A stretch of DNA of 64,000 nt from Spirosoma foliorum (GTDB lineage: Bacteria; Bacteroidota; Bacteroidia; Cytophagales; Spirosomataceae). Position numbers and translations under genes: made by a program. Each line of letters opens with the position of its first letter. Position 1 is the stretch's first letter. The stretch is taken from positions 8,755,501 to 8,819,500 of the forward strand of contig NZ_CP059732.1 of NCBI RefSeq assembly GCF_014117325.1. The letters are read 5' to 3'. Below the pieces are notes generated by a model. That model saw only the letters and a program-made list of their open reading frames with translations. It did not search any database and was not told the DNA's origin. Shown here one piece after another: positions 35,658 to 45,018 of the stretch.

Positions 35658-36800
35658 TTACATCAAATCAAAAAACGAAAACTCATCAGGCTTCTGAATA
35701 CGATACGTTTTTAGCCATTGTTTTAATGCCACTGGTTCGGTAAGGGCTTTAATGTCGGCTTTGATTTGTTTAATGTCCCGTTTCAATTGGGCGATATCAC
35801 TATTCAGACTAAACTCTAGCGCAATGGGTGTGCTAACCGCAAAGGCAGGTTTGCCTGTAAGGGCCGACAGATCATTTTGCAACGCAAAAAACTCGTCATC
35901 TAGCTCCTGTGCCTGCTGTCGTAGAATCTTGTTGTAGTACTTAAGCTGCTCTTCGGCGAGATTTTCCAGATGCGTTTGATCAATGTGTTCGAACTCAAGC
36001 TGAAGTCGGAGCAGAGCCAATAGATCGCTTTTTTCGTAAGCTTCCGTTACCCGATGCATGATTTCGGTTTTGCGCTCTTTCTCAGCCTCATCCGGTTCTC
36101 GATCGGGGTGAAAGGCCTTTACTAAATCCAGATAGAGCGTTCGAACGGCTTTGGTAATGTTCCGCTCTTCGGCCAGTTTCTTAGCCTCGCGTTCCTGCTG
36201 TTTTTCAGTTTTGGGCTTTTTTGACTTTCGTTCGCTTGCTTGTTGCCGACGTTCGGCTTCAGCGGCTTCCCGTTGTGCTAATTGCTCTTGCACATAGGCT
36301 GCCATTTTCTGAGGATCACTCACATCTGCACCGTCTTCGAACTGAATCCCGAACATACTCCCCATCATTTCTTTCATCAAATAGGCCGTTTGTTGGTCCG
36401 ATTCGACATTCGTTTGATCAAAGCCATCTGGGTCGTATTTGTCGTAAATAGGCTTTAGTTCGTCCAGACCATGTACATCAATCAACTCGAAGGCCATCTT
36501 CTGGATAAGGTCAACCAATTTTTTCTTTTCAGTTTTTGTAAACTCTTTGCGTTCGTAAGCTCGATCGAACATACGGACCAGATCGGCCCGGAAACGACTG
36601 TATTGTTCCAGCAGCGGCCGATAGTCGGTTTGCACACGTTGCTGAATATGTTGAGCTGCTTCCCGCAAACTATGTAGACTTTGGCCCAGCGTTTCAATTT
36701 TTTTGATTAGCCGATTAAACTCTTTCTGCGATTTCGATAGAATGGCCTGTTGCTTTTTGGTGCCAATCTGAATAATATGCTTTTGTGGTTGTGTTGCCAT
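35658..36800 (-). CDS. J-domain protein within a long coiled coil
   Basis: The 380-residue protein is mostly coiled coil (QRVQTDYRPLLEQYSRFRAD; EAEKERKTEIMHRVTEAYEK). About residues 215-275 form a DnaJ-like J-domain with the HPD motif in LYLDLVKAFHPDREPDEAE. An Arg/Lys/Glu-rich linker (ERRQQASERKSKKPKTEKQQ) precedes it. No Gly/Phe or zinc-finger region exists, so it is a J-domain co-chaperone that probably brings Hsp70 to a specific client. A C-terminal helix pair follows. There is no signal peptide, so it is cytoplasmic. The partner is unknown. Confidence 0.75.
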   Translation of the reverse strand: MATQPQKHIIQIGTKKQQAILSKSQKEFNRLIKKIETLGQSLHSLREAAQHIQQRVQTDYRPLLEQYSRFRADLVRMFDRAYERKEFTKTEKKKLVDLIQKMAFELIDVHGLDELKPIYDKYDPDGFDQTNVESDQQTAYLMKEMMGSMFGIQFEDGADVSDPQKMAAYVQEQLAQREAAEAERRQQASERKSKKPKTEKQQEREAKKLAEERNITKAVRTLYLDLVKAFHPDREPDEAEKERKTEIMHRVTEAYEKSDLLALLRLQLEFEHIDQTHLENLAEEQLKYYNKILRQQAQELDDEFFALQNDLSALTGKPAFAVSTPIALEFSLNSDIAQLKRDIKQIKADIKALTEPVALKQWLKTYRIQKPDEFSFFDLM

Positions 36801-36856
36801 CGCTCAGAGAATCTCCTCGAATGAAGTTACATAATTTGCGCAAAATTAAACCCCAT

Positions 36857-36984
36857 TAACGTGAATTATGGAGAATTTATGGATAGAATTATACTAGTTT
36901 TTTGTCATCCCGACATCAGGAGGGATCTTCGGTAAATGACCCGTTGTCGAAGATCCCTCCTGACGTCGGGATGACAAAAAATAA
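36857..36984. repeat. Dispersed hairpin repeat, copy 1
   Basis: A conserved lead (aacgtgaattatgga...atagaattatactagtttt) is followed by a hairpin with arms gtcatcccgac(a/g)tcagga and gggatcttcgg. The same unit recurs at 63871-64000, differing at few positions. Confidence 0.8.
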
Positions 36985-37204
36985 CATTATAAGTGATTGA
37001 CAATCAGTTTGTAATTTCATGACCTACCCATTGTTCACCCCATTGACAACTTGCCAAGTTGCCTGACTTAGGAAAAACTATTTAGCCGAAGAGAACACAG
37101 AGTTTTTGTTTTTACTTCTCCGTACCTCTGGCTTAAAAAAAATAGTAATTAGTTGCTTTAATTAACCAGTCAACGCCACTGAATGTAGCATAATTGACAT
37201 TGTT

Positions 37205-37747
37205 ATGACGGCAGAACAGGCTTCGAGCCTATTACAGAATACGTATATTAAGACCGGGCGCAGTATGGTATGGGCCGATTTGGGCGCAGGAAGCGGTACG
37301 TTTACCCTGGCGTTGGCGGGTTTACTACCGCCCGGCAGCACTATTTATGCAATTGATACCAATAAAGCTGCGCTTAAGGCCATCCCGGCATTTCATAATC
37401 AGGTGAAGCTAGAAACGTATGCCATGGATTTCACTCGCGAGGAACTTCCACTCCCCAAACTAGATGGATTCCTGATGGCGAACGCCCTGCATTACGTGTC
37501 GGACCAGGTTGCCTTTCTGGAAAAAATGAATAAGTACCTCGGAGATCTAAGCTATTTTCTGGCTGTAGAATACGATACCGATCAACCAATTCCGACCTGG
37601 GTGCCCTATCCGGTAAGCTATCATGCATTAACTAATTTGGTTAAACGTACTGGCTATCAGACGCTCCATAAGTTGGGAGAGCAGACATCTATTTATGGCA
37701 GGGCTAAGCTATACAGTGCGTTAGCTGTTCGTGGGCAGGGTCATTAG
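37205..37747 (+). CDS. Class I SAM-dependent methyltransferase
   Basis: The 180-residue protein has motif I (VWADLGAGSGTFTLALA), an acidic loop YAIDTNKAAL, and motif IV-like FLMANALHYVSDQVAFLEKM, a Rossmann methyltransferase layout. The C-terminal part is short (TNLVKRTGYQTLHKLGEQTS), so the substrate is likely small or the partner is separate. No neighbour points to a pathway; the following gene is an ECF sigma factor about 195 nt away. Function beyond methyl transfer is not assigned. Confidence 0.75.
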   Translation: MTAEQASSLLQNTYIKTGRSMVWADLGAGSGTFTLALAGLLPPGSTIYAIDTNKAALKAIPAFHNQVKLETYAMDFTREELPLPKLDGFLMANALHYVSDQVAFLEKMNKYLGDLSYFLAVEYDTDQPIPTWVPYPVSYHALTNLVKRTGYQTLHKLGEQTSIYGRAKLYSALAVRGQGH

Positions 37748-37942
37748 TATTGTGTTTTTTGAGGGGCCTTCTTTATATCTGATAAGCTTTATGGGGTGTA
37801 TACTATGATTATTTTTAGAGGGTGTGAAAATTTTATACCTTTTAATATATTTTCAGTACCTTAAATGGATCATTAAGGACCCATCCTAGTGTATTTTTAG
37901 TTAGAATACCTGACCCAGGGAGTAAATCTTAACTACATAACT

Positions 37943-38494
37943 ATGACTGATTCAATGAGCGATGAGGAGATGATCCGTCAGTACCTAACCAGTCAGCCAA
38001 ATCACTGTTTCGAGACGCTTTATAATCGTTACGTCAACAAAGTCTATCGTCGCTGTTTATCTATGACGAAAGACCCGTCAAAAGCGGAAGATTTTACCCA
38101 CGATATTTTCCTGAAGGTATTTAACCGATTAGAGGCTTTTCAGGAGCGATCAAGTTTTTCTACCTGGTTGTACGCCATTTCCTATAACTACTGTTCCGAT
38201 CAGCTTCGTATAGCCAAGCGATCTAATTTTATCACCACTGAGGAGGAACTCAATCAGAATATTCCCGAATCCGAAGAGGGGCAGGTGCACGAAGAAACGG
38301 TGCAATTGATCAATCGGGTTTTAGCACAACTGTCGCATAAAGAACGGTCTCTGTTGCGTCTTAAATATGAAGACGAGTTAAGTATCAACGAAATAGCTGA
38401 ACTATACGAGCTTAATCCAAGCACGGTTAAGATGCGGCTCAAACGAAGTCGCGATAAAATACAACGGCTGTACGCGCAGTTGTACCATAGCTAA
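37943..38494 (+). CDS. ECF-type RNA polymerase sigma factor
   Basis: The 183-residue protein has sigma region 2 (AEDFTHDIFLKVFNRLEAFQ, then FSTWLYAISYNYCSDQLR) and region 4 (LSHKERSLLRLKYEDELSIN, then LNPSTVKMRLKRSRDKIQ) joined by an acidic linker (TTEEELNQNIPESEEG). It lacks regions 1 and 3 as expected for an ECF sigma. No anti-sigma gene or SusCD pair lies next to it: the next gene is on the other strand. Its regulon cannot be told from sequence here. Confidence 0.9.
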   Translation: MTDSMSDEEMIRQYLTSQPNHCFETLYNRYVNKVYRRCLSMTKDPSKAEDFTHDIFLKVFNRLEAFQERSSFSTWLYAISYNYCSDQLRIAKRSNFITTEEELNQNIPESEEGQVHEETVQLINRVLAQLSHKERSLLRLKYEDELSINEIAELYELNPSTVKMRLKRSRDKIQRLYAQLYHS

Positions 38495-38523
38495 CCCTTG
38501 GGCTCTTTTCCCAATTCGCAGCT

Positions 38524-40521
38524 TTACTTCACAAACTCCGCAAATTGGCGTAAGGAGGCCGGATTTCGGAGCGTGTCTTTGTTCGTCGCCAGCAATATAT
38601 CCATTCCTGATAGAATTTTGCGTACCGATGTTTCGAGTTTCTTACCACTAATTGTGTAAGGTACTTCCGAAATCGAGTATACGGCATCAGGTACATGATG
38701 CACGCTGAGTTGCGTCTGAAGCGCCAGTTTGATGCGCTTAATCAGCTCGTTCGTAAGTGGAAAGCCATTCTTCATAACAACAAACAAGGGCATGAAATAG
38801 CCCTTCCCTGGCTGATCAAGGCCTACTATTAAACTATCCGCAATTTCGGCAAAGCGTTCGACGGCATTATAAATCTCACTCGTTCCGATGCGTACACCCT
38901 GGCGTTCGAGGGTGGCATCGGCGTGGCCATGAATAAGTACACCATTTCGTTCGGTAATTTGAATGTAATCACCAGCCCAAAAATTGCCGGGATATTCCTC
39001 AAAATAACTCGTTCGGTATCGGCTGTTTGCCGGATCGTTCCAGAGGTAAAGGGGCATGGAAGGCATCGGTTCCATAACAACCATCTCGCCTAACTTGCCC
39101 CGAACGGGCTTGGCCTGCTCATCAACTGCTTCGACTTTACTACCCAGCCAACGGCACTGAATTTCACCTTCATACACAGGTAGAAGGGGATTACCGCCTA
39201 CAAAACTGCTACAGATGTCGGTGGTCTCACTAAGCGCTGTTAACCAGATTGTTGGCTTCACCGATTCGTAAATCCATCGAAAACCTTCGGGTGGTAAAAT
39301 CGATCCGGTTGAGCTAATTGTTCGTAGGTAGGTGAGTTTGCTTGTATTGATGGGGGTTAAGTCAGCTCGCTGGCAAGCCATGTAGTAGATCGCTTCGTTG
39401 CCAAAGTGATTAATCCGTGCCTCTTCGGCCAGTTGCCAGAGTACGTTCAGAGTAGGATAACTAGCCACGCCATCGTAAAGCACAAGGGTAGCCCCCGTTA
39501 ACATAGAACCTATAGCAAAATTCCACATCATCGAGCCTGGATTGGTGTGCCAGAAATAACGATCGCCCACGCGTACGTCCTGGTGCAATCCCAGGGCTTT
39601 CAAGTGCTCGAGCAGGCAACCGCCTACACTCTGTGTAATCGCTTTCGGTTTGCCCGTAGTGCCGGATGTGTACAAGATCCAGAGTGGATGATCAAATGGG
39701 ACCGGCTCAAAAACGAACTCATCGGGCGTTTCGATGGCCAGAACCTCATGCCAGAGGATAACGTTGGTAGCAGTTCTGCCAGTAAACTTACTGGTATTGT
39801 CCAGATAAGGTATCCAGATCAGGGTTTTCAGCGTTGGCAAACGACGGCACAATTCGCTAATCGTGTCCGTGTTATCAATCAACTCGCCATGATGACTGTA
39901 ACCATCGACAACAAGCAGCGCTTTGGGCGACAGTTCCTGGAAACGGTCTAGAACACTGGCCGCACTAAAATCGGGCGAGCAACTTGACCAGACCGCACCG
40001 ATACTGGTTGTCGCCAGAAACGCAACGATTGCTTCGGGAATGTTCGGTAGCATGGCTACGACTCGATCGCCGACGCCGACGCCCTGTTGCCGAAGATGGG
40101 TTGCTACGGCTACTACCTGATGTTCCAGACTCTCCCAGGATACGGTTGTCAGTGAATGTCGTTCGGAAGCAAAGAGCAGAGCAGGCGTTCGTTCGCCACG
40201 GGTTTGGGTGGGTTTATGCCTGAAAATGTGTTCGGCGTAATTGAGCGTAGCGCCAGTAAACCATTCGGTACCGATCATATCGACCCGATTGGGCCTAAAA
40301 ACGACCTGATGATAAGGGGTGTGGCTTTGTACATCGAAAAATTGCCAGATACTTTCCCAAAAATCTTCCAGATCCGTTACCGACCAATCCCAGAGGTCGT
40401 CATAATCGCGGAAATACAATCCTTTTTTTATAAAAAGCCAGTCCATATACCGCTTCATGAGCGACTGACTAGTTGTACGGCGGTCGGGCGTATAGAGTGG
40501 CGATAGCGTTGGGTGGGGCAT
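38524..40521 (-). CDS. Acetoacetate-CoA ligase
   Basis: The 665-residue protein is an ANL-superfamily adenylate-forming enzyme of the AACS type. It has the N-terminal cap (FRDYDDLWDWSVTDLEDFWE), the AMP-binding P-loop (WILYTSGTTGKPKAITQSVG), WHTNPGSMMWNF, and C-terminal swing domain (RQGVRIGTSEIYNAVERFAE; PYTISGKKLETSVRKIL) with the catalytic Lys. It activates acetoacetate with ATP and CoA, linking ketone-body use to acetyl-CoA metabolism. It lies about 30 nt beyond the converging sigma gene. The start at 40521 gives a typical length. Confidence 0.9.
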   Translation of the reverse strand: MPHPTLSPLYTPDRRTTSQSLMKRYMDWLFIKKGLYFRDYDDLWDWSVTDLEDFWESIWQFFDVQSHTPYHQVVFRPNRVDMIGTEWFTGATLNYAEHIFRHKPTQTRGERTPALLFASERHSLTTVSWESLEHQVVAVATHLRQQGVGVGDRVVAMLPNIPEAIVAFLATTSIGAVWSSCSPDFSAASVLDRFQELSPKALLVVDGYSHHGELIDNTDTISELCRRLPTLKTLIWIPYLDNTSKFTGRTATNVILWHEVLAIETPDEFVFEPVPFDHPLWILYTSGTTGKPKAITQSVGGCLLEHLKALGLHQDVRVGDRYFWHTNPGSMMWNFAIGSMLTGATLVLYDGVASYPTLNVLWQLAEEARINHFGNEAIYYMACQRADLTPINTSKLTYLRTISSTGSILPPEGFRWIYESVKPTIWLTALSETTDICSSFVGGNPLLPVYEGEIQCRWLGSKVEAVDEQAKPVRGKLGEMVVMEPMPSMPLYLWNDPANSRYRTSYFEEYPGNFWAGDYIQITERNGVLIHGHADATLERQGVRIGTSEIYNAVERFAEIADSLIVGLDQPGKGYFMPLFVVMKNGFPLTNELIKRIKLALQTQLSVHHVPDAVYSISEVPYTISGKKLETSVRKILSGMDILLATNKDTLRNPASLRQFAEFVK

Positions 40522-40537
40522 GAAGGAAAAGTCAGGA

Positions 40538-40600
40538 GTCGTTAGTCAATAGTTGAGCGTAAACGATTGGCTTATCGTCGACAATTGACTAACGATTGAC
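40538..40600. repeat. Imperfect palindrome between divergent genes
   Basis: tcgttagtcaatagttg and the complement of caattgactaacgattgac form a hairpin between the ligase start and the pseudouridine synthase. It belongs to the same style of intergenic palindromes seen before other genes here. Confidence 0.5.
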
Positions 40601-40768
40601 TACCATCTTGGATTGTTTTTGAAAGAAAAAGCGTTTAGGAAAAACGAGGTATAGTTGGGTTGTCTTGAAAAGCCCTACCTTTGTGGCCCGTTTTGCACTT
40701 TCCTCAATAAGAATGCTGACAATCAGCACTATTTATACATACAAACAAGTGATTTACTGTATTTTTCC

Positions 40769-42691
40769 ATGAATCAGGATTCAGATCAGAACGAACCGCG
40801 CCGTGACGGTGAGCCACGTTCTTTTAGCCGTCGGGATGACGGTCGTACCCGCAACGGCGAAGGCGCCGGACAACCACGTTTTAACCGTAGCCGCAATGAC
40901 GATTCGGCTCGACCACAGGATAACAAATTCGAACGCCGGGGAGGCCGCGACGAGCGCCCAACCGGATCAGCACGCTTCAATAAAGACTCAAACGATCGCC
41001 GGAGCCGCGATGAGCGCTCATCCGATTCGCCCCGTTTTAGCCGGGATAACGACTCCCGGAGTGGCGACTCCCGGAGCGGAGGCTTCCGTTCCAACGACCG
41101 CCCAACCGGCGACCGTCGACGGGAGAATGGTAGCGAAGGATCAAGACCCGCGCGTTTTGACCGGAATACAAACGAACGCCCTAGCTTCAATAGAGACAGT
41201 AATTCACGCGATACAAACCGTTCTGAAAGGGGGCCTCGCCCTGATCGGGATCGGAACGATCGAAGTGATAATCGATTCAGCCGGGATGAGCGCCCAGCCA
41301 GAACTCCCCGTATTGATAATGACCGTCCCCGGCCAGATCGGTTCAGCAATGGGGATGGAGACGATCGTAAACCGCGCTACAGCCGGGATAATGATAGCGA
41401 TTCTCGCCGGAATCGGGATGATCGCCCAACCGGATCTCCTCGCTTTGAACGTTCGAACAATGATCGTCTTGATCGTGACCGTTCTGCTCGGGATAACGAC
41501 CGTCCAACTGGCTCGCCCCGATTTAATCGGGAAGGTGGCCCACGGGATACTGATCGGAAAAGTCGGTCTTCTGAGGGTGATTCGCGCCGGACTCGCATTG
41601 ACCGGTCTGATAAACCATCTCGCTTCTCGCGCGATGGACAGTCCTCTAAACCAACCTTCAAACGGGTAGGTGGTTTCAGTCGGGAAGCCGATGCACGAAA
41701 CCGCTTTGGCAATGATGATCAGCGAGGTGGTGATCGGTCAACGGGCGATTCTCGTTTTTCTGGACAACAACGCAAAGATTCTGGCGATCGGCGGACGGGT
41801 AACTTTACCAAAGCCCCCAATTATAACCTAGAACTAGCTCGTGAAAATGCAGCGTCACGCAAAGACCGTGGTAACACGGAAGAGCGCCGTATCGACCGGA
41901 AGAGTGGAGGAGGAAAGGTAAGACGTACGCAAGACCAAACCGACGGATCACACAGCGAAGGATTGCGCAACGACGGTCCAGTGCAAACCCGTTTGAACCG
42001 CTACATTGCTAACTCTGGTGTTTGTTCGCGCCGGGAAGCCGATGAACTCATTGCAAAGGGCGAAATTTCGGTAAATGGTAAAGTCGTTACCGAAATGGGC
42101 TACAAAGTGAAAGAGGGCGATACGGTTAAATTTGGCAACAAAGTCCTGAATCCAGAGCGCTTCGTCTACGTTTTGCTGAATAAGCCAAAGGATTATATCA
42201 CTACGACCGAAGACCCAAACGAGCGCAAAACGGTTATGGAACTCGTGGCCGATGCGGGCAGCTTCCGTATGTATCCAGTAGGTCGGTTAGACCGGAACAC
42301 GACGGGACTATTGTTGATGACCAACGATGGCGAACTAGCCGATAAGCTAACGCACCCATCGTATAATGTTCGTAAAATCTATCAGGTTGAGCTGGATAAG
42401 CCAATCACCGATGAGCATTTTGAGGCTATCAAAAAAGGATTCGATCTGGAAGATGGCCCGATCAAGCCAGACGCACTCAGTATTGTAACACCGGATGCCT
42501 ATGTGGTCGGCATTGAAATTCACTCAGGTCGTAACCGGATTGTACGTCGGATTTTTGAAAACTTCGGTTACGAAGTGACCAAACTTGATCGTACTACTTA
42601 CGCTGGCCTGACCAAGAGAGAGTTACCCCGCGGCAAATGGCGCTTCCTCGATCCTAAAGAGGTGGTTAAGTTGAAGTACTTTAATTCGTAA
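40769..42691 (+). CDS. rluB: RluB/RsuA-type pseudouridine synthase with long RD/RS-rich tail
   Basis: The frame is open from 40655, but ATG 40769 (MNQDSDQNEPRRDG) is the best start. About the first 400 residues are a disordered repeat of Arg, Asp, Ser, Asn and Gly (RFSRDN, SDSRRNRDDRP, PTGSPRF units). The last 235 are an S4 RNA-binding domain (LNRYIANSGVCSRREADELI) and a pseudouridine synthase domain (MYPVGRLDRNTTGLLLMTND, catalytic Asp in GRLD; GRNRIVRRIFENFGYEVTKL). The enzyme modifies a uridine in 23S or 16S rRNA. The charged tail is very long for the family and probably aids RNA contact or condensation (inference). Confidence 0.9.
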   Translation: MNQDSDQNEPRRDGEPRSFSRRDDGRTRNGEGAGQPRFNRSRNDDSARPQDNKFERRGGRDERPTGSARFNKDSNDRRSRDERSSDSPRFSRDNDSRSGDSRSGGFRSNDRPTGDRRRENGSEGSRPARFDRNTNERPSFNRDSNSRDTNRSERGPRPDRDRNDRSDNRFSRDERPARTPRIDNDRPRPDRFSNGDGDDRKPRYSRDNDSDSRRNRDDRPTGSPRFERSNNDRLDRDRSARDNDRPTGSPRFNREGGPRDTDRKSRSSEGDSRRTRIDRSDKPSRFSRDGQSSKPTFKRVGGFSREADARNRFGNDDQRGGDRSTGDSRFSGQQRKDSGDRRTGNFTKAPNYNLELARENAASRKDRGNTEERRIDRKSGGGKVRRTQDQTDGSHSEGLRNDGPVQTRLNRYIANSGVCSRREADELIAKGEISVNGKVVTEMGYKVKEGDTVKFGNKVLNPERFVYVLLNKPKDYITTTEDPNERKTVMELVADAGSFRMYPVGRLDRNTTGLLLMTNDGELADKLTHPSYNVRKIYQVELDKPITDEHFEAIKKGFDLEDGPIKPDALSIVTPDAYVVGIEIHSGRNRIVRRIFENFGYEVTKLDRTTYAGLTKRELPRGKWRFLDPKEVVKLKYFNS

Positions 42692-42695
42692 TGAT

Positions 42696-42778
42696 TGAGT
42701 GAATGATAGAATGATTGAGTGAATGAATAATATGCGCCGGATGGTATTCATTCACTCAATCATTCTATCATTCACTCA
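42696..42778. repeat. Perfect 31-bp palindrome before deoC
   Basis: tgagtgaatgatagaatgat...gagtgaatga (42696-42726) is matched exactly by its complement at 42748-42778. The hairpin ends 8 nt before the deoC ATG and starts just after the rluB stop. Confidence 0.8.
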
Positions 42779-42786
42779 TTAATTTT

Positions 42787-43440
42787 ATGAACCACCTCTT
42801 CCCATACATCGAGCGGACGTTACTTCATCCTGGGGTGACGATTAACGAGCAGTACGAAGCGCTCGATGAAGTGACGCAACTAGGCATGGCTGGCCTGACG
42901 GTTGCGCCGTTTTGGGTGAAGAAATTCCGTCGTGAATTGGGAGAAACCCATCCGGCAATCCTTTCGACCGTTATCGGCTATCCATTTGGTTATCAGCGTA
43001 CCGAAGCCAAGCAAACCGAAATCGAGTGGGCGCTAAAAGATGGAGCCAGCGAAATAGAAGTAGTCCTGAATACGTCGGCCTTGTTTTCTCCTGCTTCGGT
43101 CTGGCTCAAAATTGAACTAGCGAAACTCGTGGCGCTGGTTCATGCTCAGGAGAAGTTTTTTACGGTTATTCTGGAGTCCTCTTTGCTCGACTCTGAGCAG
43201 CTTCAGAAAATGATAAAATTATCGGCCGATGCCGGAGCGGATTTTATCAAAAATTCGACGGGCTTTATCGCCCATTCAACGATCCCACTTTATAATCACA
43301 CTCAAGCGCTACAATTTCGCACGCTTGTCCCTGCATCTGTAGGTGTCAAATTAGTAGCCGATGGCGCTACGGAGCGACAGTTGGAAGCATTAATTGCTGC
43401 CGGGGTGGAGCGGCTTTCATTAAGTAGTCTTCCTGCATAA
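42787..43440 (+). CDS. deoC: Deoxyribose-phosphate aldolase
   Basis: The 217-residue TIM-barrel protein matches DeoC: LTVAPFWVKKF near the N-terminus, VIGYPFGYQRTEAKQTEIEW, GASEIEVVLN, DFIKNSTGF containing the Schiff-base Lys (the usual motif is KTSTGF, here KNSTGF), and GVKLVADGATERQLEAL. It cleaves deoxyribose-5-phosphate to glyceraldehyde-3-phosphate and acetaldehyde in nucleoside salvage. Its start lies 8 nt after a perfect palindrome, so its ribosome binding site is unusually close to secondary structure. Confidence 0.9.
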   Translation: MNHLFPYIERTLLHPGVTINEQYEALDEVTQLGMAGLTVAPFWVKKFRRELGETHPAILSTVIGYPFGYQRTEAKQTEIEWALKDGASEIEVVLNTSALFSPASVWLKIELAKLVALVHAQEKFFTVILESSLLDSEQLQKMIKLSADAGADFIKNSTGFIAHSTIPLYNHTQALQFRTLVPASVGVKLVADGATERQLEALIAAGVERLSLSSLPA

Positions 43441-43509
43441 AGCATTCAACAGTGTTGGGAGAAATAAGTCCTTTTCATAACTTGCGGACGATGTTCACTC
43501 CCACACTTT

Positions 43510-44961
43510 ATGAAAATTCTGCTCTTCCTTCTTTGCTGCACAGCTGCGTTTGCCCAACAAACGGTATATCAATCATTTGAAGTCGATAGTGGTGGTGCTG
43601 CCCCGCGCGGAGGTATTCTCTTTCTGAACACCTTTCTCCAGACAAACCTGCGCAAGCCAATCGCTGCTCAAGCAACAGGAGTAGGTGGCCGCGTTATTTT
43701 GAGTGCTATTGTTGAACTAGATGGTAGCGTTTCTGATGTAAAGATTGTTAATAGTCTGCGCCCCGATTGTGATCGGGAGGCAATGCGTGTGTTTAGACTT
43801 TTTAAGGCATGGCAACCCGGAATTAAAGGAGGCAAGGCTGTTCGCCAGCAGATTACTACCACCGTTCTGTTCAAACCTAATCCTCCCTTTATTTACAACA
43901 ACGGAGCCCGGGTTAGCTATTATGACAATGATAAAAAAGCTCTTGCCGATAGTAGCGATAAGGCCCGCTACAAGCAGGAGGCTCCTTTAGATAGCAATGG
44001 CTTGGCTAATGGCGACATTGTGGTTTACAAAGGGAAAGGCGGGAACTGGAAAGAAGAGTATCGCATACCGTTTGTGCGTCAAGTTAATGAGTCCCAAGGA
44101 GCGTCTGACGAATCAACAGCTACGATTGGCTATCAGAGTGATGGCCATCGGTGGGATGGTGAGGTTATACAACTAACTAAGTCGGGGTCGATTATCTATA
44201 AGTATTTTTATAAGAATGGGGTGCCAACAAGTGAAGGTGTGCATTACAGTTCAAATGGATTAGTGTCTGAAAAAAGAGAAGAATTTGACGGAGGTTTTAC
44301 CGCTACTTCCTGGTATGACAATGGCCAGATTCGGGAAATTAAGGTTAATAACTATTTAAGCCCTACAGACAAATCATTCATGAGTTCGGTTAAGGGCTTC
44401 TGGACTCCAACGGGCCAGCAGTTGGTAAAAAACGGGAACGGGCGAGTAAACCATAAACAGCAAGTAAGGTCGTATTCCAGTTTATTGCCTAAAACAGTAG
44501 TTACAGAGGAAGGAGCTTATGAAAATGGTCTTCAACAAGGTATCTGGGTAGGACAATACGAGGATAAGTCATTTTATTATGAAGAGTTATTCGACAAAGG
44601 AGTATTCCAAAAAGGGAAGTCATGTCTACTTGGAGGGGATACAATAAGGTACACAGTACTTGAAAAGGTACCAGAATTTAAGGGAGGCATGCAGGCATTA
44701 GGTAATTTCTTAGCGCAAAACCTCCATTATCCACCTGAAGCCCAACAATCTAAAATAGAGGGACAGGTGTTTCTTAGTTTCATAATCGATGCTGATGGGC
44801 GAGTTATAGATATCGATCTAGTAAAAGGTCTTGGTCATGGTACAAATGAAGAAGCTATACGAGTTCTAAAAGCTACAAGTGGTCGTTGGATACCAGGGCA
44901 TCAACGTGGACAGAAGATCAATGTGAAATACAACCTGCCGATTAATTTTACCCTGCATTAA
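43510..44961 (+). CDS. Exported TonB-domain / MORN-like protein, first of two
   Basis: A signal peptide (MKILLFLLCCTAAFAQ) leads a 483-residue protein. Residues about 25-120 look like a TonB C-terminal domain (VGGRVILSAIVELDGSVSDV, then RPDCDREAMRVF). The middle has MORN-like repeats (SEGVHYSSNGLVSEKREEF, SWYDNGQIREIK, EEGAYENGLQQGIWVGQYED) akin to the YwqK pattern. The last roughly 95 residues are a second TonB domain (IEGQVFLSFIIDADGRVIDI; GRWIPGHQRGQKINVKYNLP). There is no N-terminal anchor of classic TonB, so it likely works in the periplasm. A tandem paralogue follows. Confidence 0.8.
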   Translation: MKILLFLLCCTAAFAQQTVYQSFEVDSGGAAPRGGILFLNTFLQTNLRKPIAAQATGVGGRVILSAIVELDGSVSDVKIVNSLRPDCDREAMRVFRLFKAWQPGIKGGKAVRQQITTTVLFKPNPPFIYNNGARVSYYDNDKKALADSSDKARYKQEAPLDSNGLANGDIVVYKGKGGNWKEEYRIPFVRQVNESQGASDESTATIGYQSDGHRWDGEVIQLTKSGSIIYKYFYKNGVPTSEGVHYSSNGLVSEKREEFDGGFTATSWYDNGQIREIKVNNYLSPTDKSFMSSVKGFWTPTGQQLVKNGNGRVNHKQQVRSYSSLLPKTVVTEEGAYENGLQQGIWVGQYEDKSFYYEELFDKGVFQKGKSCLLGGDTIRYTVLEKVPEFKGGMQALGNFLAQNLHYPPEAQQSKIEGQVFLSFIIDADGRVIDIDLVKGLGHGTNEEAIRVLKATSGRWIPGHQRGQKINVKYNLPINFTLH

Positions 44962-45018
44962 TCTGATACCCACTGTCTATTTTGTATAGCCCATCATCAG
45001 GTTCAGGTACTATCCCTC

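Noticed and set aside
40786..41669. Long open frames on both strands over the start of the pseudouridine synthase gene
   Set aside because: They come from the repetitive Arg/Asp/Ser codons; their products are low-complexity and unlike any protein.
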